The notes beneath the pieces are model-generated. The model saw only the letters and a program-made list of their open reading frames with translations, made no database searches and was not told the DNA's origin. Of a DNA stretch of 64,000 nt, positions 25,480 to 35,835 are shown piece by piece (position 1 is the stretch's first letter; each line of letters begins with the position of its first letter). This DNA comes from Gymnorhina tibicen (lineage: Eukaryota > Chordata > Aves > Passeriformes > Artamidae). The stretch is taken from assembly GCA_013399875.1 (NCBI GenBank), contig VXAZ01009382.1:186001-250000 (forward strand), written 5' to 3'. Both the position numbers and the translations under genes were made by a program.

Positions 25480-26594
25480 TGTTTTGGACTTGCGTGGCAA
25501 CGTTCTCATAGCAGAGGGTGCAATAGGGAGGGCTTCTCTGAGAAGTTGCCAGAAGCTTCCTCACATCCAACAGAGCCAAGGTCAGCTGGCTCCAAGATGG
25601 ACCCACTGCCAGCCAAGGCCAAGCCAATCAGCAATGGTGGTAACAGCTCTGTGATAACATATTTAAGAAGGAAAAATAAAGTTATTGGGCAGAAGTAATT
25701 GTGGACAGAGAAGAGTGGGGTGAGAACATGTGGAAGCAACAACCCTGCAGATCCCAAGGTCAGTGTAGAAGAAGGAGCAGGAGGTGCTCCAGGCAGAGAT
25801 TCCCCTGCAGCCCCTGGTGCAGCCCATGGTGAGGCAGCTGTGCCCCTGCAGCCCAGGGAGGACCATGGGGGAGCAGAGATCCACCTGCAGCCCATGGTGG
25901 ACACCCACCCAGAGCAGGTGGGTGCCTGAAGGTGGCTGTGACCCCGTGGGAAGCCCCTGCTGGAGTAGGCTCCTGGCAGGACCTGTAGCCCTGTGGAGAG
26001 AGGAGCCCACGCTGGAGCAGGTTTTCTGGCAGGACTTGTGACCCTGTGGACGACCCACACTGGAACAGGCTGTTCCTGAAGGACTGCACCCCGTGGGAGG
26101 GACCTACTCTAGGGACCCACTGATGAGGAACTGCAGCCCACGGGAAGGATTCATGTTGGAGAAGTTCTTGGAATATTGTCTCCTGTGGGAGGGACCCCAT
26201 GCTGGAGCAGAGGAAGGACTCTTCTCCCTGAGGAGAAAGCACTAGGAGAAACATTTGATGAACTGACCATAACCCCCATTCCACATTTCCCTGAGCCACT
26301 GGGAGAGGAGGAGGTAAAGAATTGTGAATAAAGTTAAGCCAGGGAAGGAGGGAAGGGTAAAGGGAAGGCATTTCTAAGATTTGTTTTACTTCTTATTATC
26401 CTGCTCTGCTTCTGATTGTTAGTAAGTTAAACTGATTTCCCCAAGCTGAGTCTCTTTTGCCCATGACAGTCACTGGGGGAGTGATCTCTCCCTGCCCTTA
26501 TCTCAACCATAAGCCTTTTGTTATCTTTTCTCTCCCCTGCCCAGCTGAGGAGGGCAGTGACGGAGTGGCTTTGGTGGCCATCCAAACCACCACA
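25480..26594 (+). mobile_element. Solo LTR, 1.1 kb, ERVL-like (plus strand)
   Basis: The element starts TGTTTTGGACTTGCG at 25480 and ends CACCACA at 26594. The five bases before (GCAAA) and after (GCAAG) match at four of five positions, consistent with a 5-bp target duplication as made by ERVL-type integrases. On the plus strand there are a CCAAT box (25624-25628), a TATA-like ATATTTAAG (about 25659) and AATAAA at 26327-26332. The middle (about 25790-26210) is a series of degenerate repeats. It closely matches my memory of a common avian LTR, and its 3' end is repeated at 62162-62370. No internal viral genes are present. Confidence 0.88.
25790..26215 (+). repeat. Degenerate tandem units inside the LTR
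   Basis: Six or more diverged units of roughly 45-60 bases share the elements CTGGAGCAG, GGCAGGACTTGTG and CCCCGTGGGAGGGACC in the same order. Examples of the CACGCTGGAGCAG-type block occur near 25965, 26010, 26058 and 26190. The units explain why long overlapping open frames appear on both strands here. Confidence 0.75.
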
Positions 26595-27793
26595 GCAAGG
26601 GATACAAATCAGGAAAAATAAATCCAATTAAATGAACACAGAAGCAAGTGAAAATGGTGTGATGGATGGCAGTGTAGTGCAGATGTGATAAAAGTTTTGT
26701 ACCATAGGCAAAAACTCTCCCTTCTGTCCCATATAATTCTTCCAGAATTAATTATCTGATTACTTTAAGGTGACTACTTGTCTTTTATGACAAAAGGAAT
26801 TGTGATAGCACTGCAACCAGCAAATATAGCGAAGAACAATAATTTGAGTTTTCTTCATTTTTTTCACAGAAATGTAATGTCAGTAATATCAGAACTATAG
26901 AATGCTTTCACCTGTCCCCTTTTCTGACATTTAGTGATTATCTTTTCCCATTTCACTATTATTCTCTGTTGACAAATAGTACAATTGCAATGCCATCAGC
27001 ATTAGGTCTTCCATGATGCTGAATAGGGTGTAACATAATAGACAACAAAAAGCAGAGCCCAAGATGGTGTGGCTGAAGCATAAAGGAAAGACAGAAATAT
27101 AAACAATACTTACCTGTCACATGTAGTCACCCTTTTAGAGGAGAGGTGCCACGCAAATACGGAATACTACAGCAAGAAGATGTCTGAACTCTCATAACAA
27201 TTAAAATTTAATTATTCAAGCAAATAAGAAAATCAAGATTTAGTGAACATTTAAAGAGGCACAAAAATTTAACTTTTTATAATATTCTTCTGTATGTTAA
27301 CTGTTAAAATATTCTACTGCTCCATTTTAATGCTTCTTGTAATGAGTCCAATAATGTTATGTATACTAGAAGTTGTGGACCAGATGATAACACTAGATAG
27401 AAAAACCCAACTTTGTTGTAAGAGTACTGGATTTTTATCTCGTGCTGCTAGAGCTCAAAGCTATTTAATGAAAGTATTTTTATTTTATGGATCAAGTGAT
27501 GAGAAATGCATCCTTGCACAGCTGATTTTATGAAAGAGATTGCTTACATTATAGTATATAGAATTGAATGCCACAGGTACAGCTTTTATTTGCTGGGCAA
27601 AGCTAATTCCCATATAATTGTCATTAGATCAATCATAATATAGTAACAATAATTAGCTATTTTTTAGTTTTAAAGTTATTCTCAAATTAAAAACCCTACC
27701 TTTGGTAACTTTATCAGCCAGATAGAATCAAGGAATTAATATTATTATAGCAACTACCATAGGTGGTTCTACCTTAATAAAGTACCTTGAATG
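26595..27793. other. Unique AT-rich non-coding stretch
   Basis: No gene or repeat recognised. The longest open frame is 79 codons (27294-27533, plus) without recognisable similarity. Confidence 0.5.
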
Positions 27794-28350
27794 TAGAATC
27801 ATAAACCAGTAGAATAGATATGCTTGAAAGGGATAGTAAAGACCATCTAGTTCCATCCCCTGCCATGGGCAGGGACACCTTTCACCAGACCAGGTTGCTC
27901 AAAGCCCCATCCAACCTGGCCTTGAACACTGCCAGGGATGGGGAATTCACAACTTCTCTGGGCAATCAGTTCCAGTGTCTGATCAACCCCACAATGAATA
28001 CTTATATCTGATGTAAACCTGCTCTCTTTCAGTTTGAAGCCATTCCCCATTATCCTATCGCTACATGTCCTTTTAACAAGTCTCTCTCCAGCTCTTTAGA
28101 AGCCCCTTTAGGCAGTGAAAGGCACTAAAAGATCTTCCAGAAGCCTTCTCTTCTCCAGTCTGAAAAACCCCAACTCTCTCAGCCTGTCTTCATAGGAGAT
28201 GTGCTCCAGCCTTCAGAGCATGTTTGCAACATCCGCTGGACTTGCTCCAACAGATCCATGTCCTTGTTATGCTGAGGACTCCAGAGCAGGATACAACACT
28301 CCAGGTGAGGTCTCGTGAGAGCCTTGACCCACAGATCACACTGCTCATGA
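27794..28350 (-). mobile_element. CR1 LINE copy A, 3' part (minus strand)
   Basis: The 3' tip (AGAATCATAAACCAGTAGAAT on plus) is followed by the conserved block ACCATCTAGTTCCATCCCC and a full CR1 ORF2 C-terminus in reverse. Minus-strand translation shows GNGFKLKESRFTSDISI, matching the usual CR1 GNG-K-KEGRF-DIR segment, and further upstream a LRELGFF-like segment from the GACAGGCTGAGAGAG bases. The copy continues on the far side of an inserted CR1 (see 28579-28885). Frames are broken by indels. It is 5'-truncated and not active. Confidence 0.92.
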
Positions 28351-28578
28351 AAGACTCATTGAGGCTGAAGGGATATTCAAGGTAATCTAGTCCCACTGTC
28401 AGCCCAGCACCACCATAATCACCCCTAAACCATATCCCCAAATGTCACATCCAGACACCTCTTGAACACTTCCAGAGATGGTGACTCCACCATCTCCCTG
28501 GGCAATTTATTCCAGTGTCTAATCCCTCTCGTAGTGACCTTCTTTTCCCATTGTCTAATCTGAACCACATAAACTTTT
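28351..28578 (-). mobile_element. CR1 LINE copy B, nested in copy A (minus strand)
   Basis: It begins on the plus strand with AGACTCATTGAGGCTGAAGG, the tip of a CR1 subfamily different from copy A, followed by AATCTAGTCCCACTGTCAGCC and CAGCACCACCATAATCACCC. The minus strand still reads [20 protein letters not shown], the CR1 ORF2 C-terminus. Sequence on either side belongs to one older CR1, so copy B inserted into copy A. Confidence 0.88.
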
Positions 28579-28885
28579 GAGACAGCCCAGGAAATAGTTG
28601 GCTTTCTAGTATGCGACTGCACATGTCCAGGTTTTCATCCACAAACACTCCGGAGTCCTCTTCCCCAGGGCTGCTTTCAATCCATTCTCTACCCAGGCTG
28701 TACTTGTGCTTGGGATTGCCCCAAACCAGGTGCAGGACCTCGCACTTGGCCTTGTTGATTCAACTTAATGAAGTTTGCACAGGCCCAGTTCTCAAGCCTG
28801 TCAGGGCCCCTCTGGATGTCATCCCTTCCCTCCAATGTGTCGATCACACCACACAGCCTGGTGTCATCAGCAAACTTGCCCTCAA
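28579..28885 (-). pseudogene. CR1 copy A, reverse-transcriptase remnant with FADD motif
   Basis: The minus strand encodes the end of the palm domain of the CR1 reverse transcriptase. GKFADDTRLCGVIDTLEG is read from about 28880 downward, with the catalytic FADD codons at 28863-28874. Near 28757 the frame shifts by one base, after which KAKCEVLHL continues the same protein. A second frame break with a stop precedes KANYFLGC, directly before the inserted CR1 copy B. The 5' end is truncated just upstream of FADD. This is a dead remnant, not a functional gene. Confidence 0.88.
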
Positions 28886-30671
28886 TATATTTATAAAAGT
28901 ATTTTTGTTACATGATTACAGAAAATGCAAGGACTCATTATTGATTGTACGTTCAATTTTATTTGTGGATAGTTGGCAAGTATTCTGCTTGTGGTTGTCT
29001 TTTATTGTCATATTTGCCAAGTTTTGAGTTGTTTGAATCTAGTTTTTCATCAGTATGCATGTATAGTCATCAGATAAGTTATGGCTTGGTTGTCTGGATA
29101 AAGATGTTTATAATGACACAGAGAAGGGAGATTTAATTAAAAGTCCATAAATCATATCATTTTGACAATCTGATATAGTTACACTGGAAAGCTTTGAACT
29201 AATCTCAATTTCTATGCACACCAAGTCAAATTTCTTCCTCTTTCCCCAGTCACCAATTGTTTTGGTACTATGACAGGTAATAATAAATGGTGTACTTATA
29301 GTAAAAGGCTCTGAACAATTTGATTGCTGTTTGCACCTTCACAATCTGACACCTTGATTTTCAGCTCAAATTGGTAAGAAAATTCACAGAAATGTTTCCT
29401 TGCAAGTTTTCAGTTGGGTGACTACTGCCTGCAACAGATCTTCATACACAGCAACATGGGAAACTCTTCTGGCTTGTGCACATATTTGTTTATTTGGTAC
29501 ACTTCAGATGGCTGAAGACAAAGAAAGAAGAAACCCAGAAAATATAACCCTAAAGAATGGAAAATTCAGTATTGTCTTTAAAAGTCATGCAGGCTGTTAT
29601 TTTTACTTCTGCAGTGCAAGCCAAAGATTTCATTTGTCATTAATTGATTATTTCTAATCACCTTCTCTCTTTCACTAAAAAGCTATATCCATATTTTCTC
29701 CAATACTCAGCCTGGCTGAGGTCTAACTAAGCTTAGGAAATCTTGAACATTGTTTTAAACAGAGCAGAGAATTCTCTAGTGAACCTACAGGATTAACTTT
29801 GGTCTTTTTAGTCCTGATTATGTGCATTAATCATAACATTATCATTATTCTTACCAGCACTTTCTCAGAATTAACTCTGTCTGAAAGGTGTCAAAACTGT
29901 TAATTAAAACCAGAGATAATCATAACAATCTGGAATCTTTGACTCAACTGTCTCCCCTCTCATTACAACCCTTTTCAGAGGGAACTGCTGGGTAATGTAC
30001 TATAGTTCTGCAAGAAACATTTCATCTACAGAGGAAAGAGAAATCATAAATCTTTCTTCATATATGTCAAGGAGCATAATTGCTTTTTTTCTTTTTATTT
30101 CTTCTACCATGGTCTGTATATCCATGATATCTGACATTGAAGCTATAAGTCATTTATCAAAGACAGAAAGAAATTATGGGAAAGGAAGTAGGACAACATT
30201 CTAGCTTTAGATTGCTAATGCATGGATGCTTTTCTGTAGTTTGTGTCAAATTTACTGAATAATAAGGGAAATAACTCATGTTTCCTTGGTTACAAATTCC
30301 TCTACTTGAGGCATTAGAATTTGAAGGTGAAGTGCAGAGTAAAAGAATACAGGTTAATATAGTCCAGACTGAATTTCTGGATCTCTTTCTAGAACAGGAT
30401 AAAATATATTTATGTGCTGAATCCCAGTCAGATTCCTCACAAATCAGAGGTCTAATATTTGAGATTAGGGTCAAGAATGTGAAGCTGCCAAGAAATGAAG
30501 CTGCCAAGGCTTTCTGCCTTGTTGGATTATTTGTCTGTTTTTCAGATGTTTTCTCCTTGAGCTCTAGGATTCACCACTGTTCCCAACAGGTCCTGCTTGT
30601 AATACAGTTGTTCCAATGTGCACTTTAATCAACTTTTTGTTGTAGCAGAAGTAGCTGAAAACATAATGGCT
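28886..30671. other. Unique AT-rich non-coding stretch
   Basis: No gene or transposon recognised. Overlapping frames of 116 codons on opposite strands (30278-30628 plus, 30157-30507 minus) have no recognisable domain and cannot both be coding. Confidence 0.5.
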
Positions 30672-30898
30672 TTAAGCAGAAGGAGGGTAGATTTAGATTA
30701 GATATTAGGGAGAAAGTCTTTACTGTGAGGTCGACCAGAGGAGTTGTGGATGCCCCATCTCTGGAAGTGTTCAAGGCCAGGTTGGATGGGGCTCCAAGCA
30801 ACGTGATTTAGTGGAAGGTGTCCCTTTACATGTCAGGGGGGCTGGAACTAGATGGTCTTTAATGTCCCTTCCAACACAAAGCATTCTACGATTCAGTG
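30672..30898 (+). mobile_element. CR1 LINE 3' fragment (plus strand)
   Basis: Sense CR1 landmarks: TAGATTTAGATTAGATATTAGG, then CATCTCTGGAAGTGTTCAAGG, GCCAGGTTGGATGGGGCTCC, and the tail GGTCTTTAATGTCCCTTCC followed by CATTCTACGATTC. This is the last part of ORF2 and the 3' end. Small indels break the frame. It is of the same broad type as copy A at 27.8 kb. Confidence 0.93.
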
Positions 30899-33800
30899 AT
30901 CAACCCCCTGATGAAAACATGATCGTCCTGCCATCTGAGACAGCGGGATAGTTTTGCTGTGACCAAGGAAACAGCCAAGTTGGCAAAACAGCTTATAGAT
31001 CTTCAAGAAGTCCTACTCATAGTGTCCAGAACAATCAGATCATGAGTGCCAGCAATAGTGAAGCAAATGAGAAACAAACAGCAAATCAAAACTGAAACAA
31101 TCTGATCATCAGCAAGATGTTCTTTAGCCAGTACTAAAGATAAGGACACTCAAGTGTGTTGGAGTATTGGGATAACCAAAAGTGGCTGAAAAAGAGCTCC
31201 AGGGAGGAAAGTCCCCCAAACATGCTCCAGGACTGGGGATCATCTCTCCATCTGGGGGACTCATGGAGCAGGGAAGAGCCCATGAAAGCCTCCCAGCAGG
31301 AACCTGTGCTCACCACCAAGACTCCCAGCAGGACCACACCATCTCTCACATGGAACAAAGAGGTTGTGTTCCTATGTTAACCCAACTGGCTTCTCTCCAC
31401 CACAGCCCAGGGAAGGCATGTCATTAACAAAATTGCAATTATCTGTGATTTAAGTGCTATAGTATCCAAATATATTTACTCTCCACACTGTTACTTGTGT
31501 TGATCTTTGACCTATGCAGGGTCTGATGTACTTGGGAAAATGGGCATCAGTGGAAGCTGATCTAATACAACAGCAACATTTAGGAGCTTAGAGAAAGGAA
31601 ATGGATGGTTATGCACCACTTTGATCCTTTTTGGAGAATACTATTGAAAAACACTAAGATCTGAGTAAGGAATCTGCAAGCGAAATGTGCTGACACTGTG
31701 ACTGTTGGCACTTTGAGAGAAAGAAAAGACAATTTAGAGAGATCTTTTCATGTGTCTGCTTGCATTAGCATGATCTGTTCAATACAAACTCAAAACTTTC
31801 CACTCTTTTGTATCGAAATGATTTTAATTATTTTTATTTAGATGCAAAAGTCTTAGTGAAAAAGTTTCTCGGATTCTACTTGATTTAGATAAAGTATATA
31901 ATTAAGCAGGGACAAAATGCCAAATGAAATAGAAATTATCAGTGTGATGGAAAGCAATCTGCCTTTCACTTATCTAGCTGACCCTTACATGTTGGCTGAG
32001 CATTATCTCTGAGCCCCCAGTATCTTATTGGCATTTGTAACCTTGCACAGAGAGCAGTAATTTGCAGTAAATCTCCTCACACAGGGTTATATTCAGAGTG
32101 AATTCTTATCTGAATGGTGCAGTGAATACTGATGATAAAATATCAAGCTTTCATGCTTGCCACTAAGAAACCAACAATTTCATAACCTCCCTCCAGAAGA
32201 TAAAGGCAAAATCAACAGGTAGGAAAAAGGAAAAAAAAAAAAGAAGAAAAAAAGGAATAGAGATGAAAGATTAGTACCTTGGAAGAACTAAGAAAACCCA
32301 ACCAACCAAGCAGAACAAAACACAAGAGATAAATAGATAATTATTTAAAACACAATGTTGTTCTTGAGTGCCCTTTTTACCTATTTGATGTGACAAATCA
32401 ATCCTCTAGCAGCATACATACCCATACTGCCATTCTGCTTTTTTGGCTTCACATACAAACAGAAGACCAAGTGCCTTTTTCTGATCCCTCTAGCAAGTAG
32501 CTCAAATATTCCTCATTTCTTTCAGGCCCCAGTGACGGAAAGTGGCATGAAAACAGAAGCTGCTCTAGTGCTATTCAGTTTAATCTTATACAAATCGTGA
32601 TTGCTGTTAATAAAATATTTGCAAGTCTTCTCACAGAAGTATAATTCTTACCTAGTGAATATTATTCTTCTACAAAAACGTTTCCAGGAGTAGATTTTCC
32701 CTCTCTTCTCATTTTCTGTATCTGTGCAAATGAAATAGATCAGGCACATTCGTGATCATGATGCAGTTTGTGTCCTTACAGCTGGTCTTCCTTATTCCCA
32801 CAAAACGGAAGGTTCAGACCCAAACTTCCTGTTGCTCATGGTCCTGGCAGGTGCTGACCTTGCAGCACATCCAGACATTGTCAGAGGGAGCATTAGTGAG
32901 CTGGAGCCAGACCTGTGGCATGGATCCTACTGATTTAAGAGCTGGAATGATCACGTGACAGAGTCACAGAGCTCAGGTCCATTCCCTGCTCAGTTTGCTA
33001 GTGCAGAAGCAATGTCAACTATGTTTTTTGTCAGAAAAAATCCTAGATTTGTCTGTATTGCCCATTCTCTGTATGACTAAATGGAAACATTTATGCAAAA
33101 GATCCCAGTTTTTAACTGGAAAATTATTTGGTAAGTTTTTATTAACCCTTTTAAGACCTCCATTGCAGTGTTTCTTCCATGGTTCCACTATATCTGCTCC
33201 AGAGGGAAGGAGTGGTCATCCAGCAAATGGGAGTGACATTTAAACTACTGAACACTTCTGACTGAAAATGGCATTACTGCTTCATTTCATATTACTTCTT
33301 GTTTGGAAGCAAGGAATGACCATTCTAGGATATTATAGTGTATGAATCCTTTTTTTGTGTGTGTGTGTATGTAGGATATGCATCAAATTTCAAATGCATT
33401 CAGAATCGCTGACACCAACCTGTGCAATATATTGACATAGTCTTGAACCCATTTTACAGACCAGGAAGTCTGGTACTAATTATTCCTTCAAAACCACGAC
33501 TTTCCCAGTATAAGCTGTGACTTCACTTCAAGCTATGACATGTATTTAAAGGAAATCTGGTCTAAGGGAAATCACTTCCTGCAGATGAACATTCCTGATG
33601 TCTTTATTCTGCAAACATCTAAAAATGCAGTGTGTAATCTTGGCTCCTCTATAAATAACAAGCATTTTACCCTTCAGCTTCGTACAACCAAAAATCCACC
33701 TGTTATTTTGTGAGTGTTAGAGTGAGCTGCTACCATGCGATGAACAAGTTTTGTAGTAGACAAAATTCTGATTAGTCTTGATATAATTGTAGACAAATTT

Positions 33801-35413
33801 AATGGACCTATATTTAGAATTGCAGAGTTTATCTGCTCCCCTCCACTCATGGTATAGCAAAACTCAGGTGATTTGAGTTGCAAATATCTCTTCTTAACTC
33901 TCTCTTTATTTAACTTGTAAATAAATTATCAGGAATTTTAAAAGTGGCCCTATTTATTGGACCAGAGCCAAGAAAGAATCTTTATTTAGTGTACTAAGTC
34001 CACTATTACTTGCATCCTGTCAAAATGTTTGAATTAAATGTACTAAGAAATACAAGACAAAGACAAGCTATTCAAGCAAATTTGTTTAAAATATAACTTT
34101 ATGTATGATAGATACTTTGCAGTTATATTAAAACAATAAGATAATTATTCTGTAGTTTAATTTTAAATTAATTGTTTTCCCCCTTACTGTAGTGGTTCTG
34201 CAATGCTATAATTCTAAGATTTTATAGATAACTTAAATTTCCACATTTGGTGGGCTGACTACTGTCTATGGACATAGAGTGACAAACGAGAGGCAGGTTT
34301 GTGTCATAAGTGGATTGCACGCTGAAAAGCCCCAGGCAGAAATGTCATTTGCATTCACTACTATACTGGGAAAATGATGAAGAAAAATACAACTGGAAAC
34401 TCCTTCTAATTCAAGGCAGAAGCTTCTGATGCTATATGCTGTAACAGCAAGGGATTTCCAGAATTACGCACTCCTGACAGGAAAATGCTTTAAAGTTGTC
34501 TGTCTTAGAAAGAAGTATGCAATAAAAGCACAGAGTAACAACTGGCAATGCTGTATTGTACTTATATTATATTCAGGAAAGCTTTGCATTAAAGGACATA
34601 TTAGAAATTCCAGAGGCTCCTGTAAATGGCTGAAAAGAATTTATGAAACTCTTCTGTAAGAAAGAGCCTAATTGAATTGGAAATGCTTGGGAATTTAGGT
34701 GTTAACTTTGAGGGTTTTGGTATTTATAGCTGCTAGTATTCTGAAAGATAGCATCTCCTCCTCCAGATTATCACACCCATTATGACTGAAGTGCACTTTC
34801 AAAACCATTTAGAAATGATACTATAGGAAAACCACCGACTCTTTTAGAGAATATTGCTGATGGTAAGTGGCCTTCTCTATCAACTGTGATTTCCATGACT
34901 ACTTTTTATTTAATTTGTCCAGAATTCAGACTTTTTTTTTTTTTAATCTATTCTGCTTGTAAAGATCCTTAAAAAATGTTATTGGACAATTGTGTAATAT
35001 TTCTTAGAGCTCATAATTAAGGGGTGCTTCAGGTTTGAAAGACCTTCAGCACCCATTCTGTCCCATTGCTTTTCCTGTCCAAACCACATCAAGAACATTC
35101 ATGTCACTGAGATGTTGTAGCATAAATTATAGTTGAGAGATATTTCACTTATATGTTTTTTTGTTGCACATAGGAGGATACTCAAATTAACATCTGGCGG
35201 AGAGAATTACTTGGAAGAATACCATATGCCTTAAACACAGGCTGAGAAAGATGAAGATGGAAACTATTTTGAGGAACTTGAATAAGAGAATGTCCATCTC
35301 TTACCGAAGAGATATTTTTCAACAAGAACACCCACTGTAAATCTAGGCAAAGGAGAACAGAAGTGAATTCTCTCACCTTTTACTTGCCATAAGAGTCTAG
35401 ATACCTTTCCCCC
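30899..35413. other. Unique AT-rich non-coding stretch
   Basis: No gene recognised. Local features: a GC-richer patch at about 31180-31430 with small frames, an A/G-rich tract at 32218-32268, a short TG run at 33354-33370, and a T-run near 34932-34944. Open frames are under 85 codons. Confidence 0.5.
32218..32268 (+). repeat. A-rich purine tract
   Basis: About 50 bases of almost only A and G, with a 12-base A run. No tandem unit is conserved. No CR1 or SINE body is attached that would make this a retroposon tail. Confidence 0.8.
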
Positions 35414-35829
35414 TGTTGCGGTGTGCCCCGTGGTACCAGAACCTCTCCAGGCCGTAGCCTGGTACGATGAATCCCCTGGGGGCACCACCCGGGACTTGGT
35501 TCCCTTCTCCTCCCACTAGGCTGTCAGTTATTATGTTGTACCCACCCCTGTATCCACCCCTGAGCTGCCGGCCCCCACCCCTTGTACCCACCCCCTTGTC
35601 ACTCACCAGACCTTCCAGAGAGTTCTCCCCTGTTCGCCTCTGGATTGGTCCTCCTTGATCCTGTTCCTCATTGGTTGTTTTTGCCCAGTCCCGTACCCCA
35701 ATTCTCACGGTCTGTTTCCCTATTGGTTGTTATGTGATTCCCCCAAACCCTNTGAGACTCTATCGCGGCTGCAGCCTCGGAGCCTCCTCAGACCCAGACA
35801 GGGTCTGCTGTACCCCGGCAACCGCGATA
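35414..35829. mobile_element. GC-rich solo LTR with 6-bp target duplication
   Basis: The element starts TGTTGCGGT (35414) and ends ACCGCGATA (35829); the latter matches the expected inverted end ACCGCAACA at 7 of 9 bases, the two differences being transitions. TCCCCC precedes it (35408-35413) and TCCCCC follows it (35830-35835), an exact 6-bp target duplication. Inside are three ATTGG boxes (about 35645, 35671 and 35722) and C-rich blocks (35541-35595). No internal retroviral sequence is attached. Orientation is left open because no clear TATA box or AATAAA signal was seen. It holds the window's only ambiguous base (35752). Confidence 0.72.
35752..35752. other. Ambiguous base (N)
   Basis: The sequence reads AACCCTNTGAGACTC. 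It is the only N in 64 kb. Its place inside an LTR suggests an assembly or polishing conflict between similar copies or alleles; this is inference. Confidence 0.95.
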
Positions 35830-35835
35830 TCCCCC

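Noticed and set aside
25506..26371. Several overlapping long minus-strand frames (131, 184 and 203 codons)
   Set aside because: They are antisense readings of the solo LTR and its internal repeats. Three frames cannot all be coding, and none shows a protein domain.
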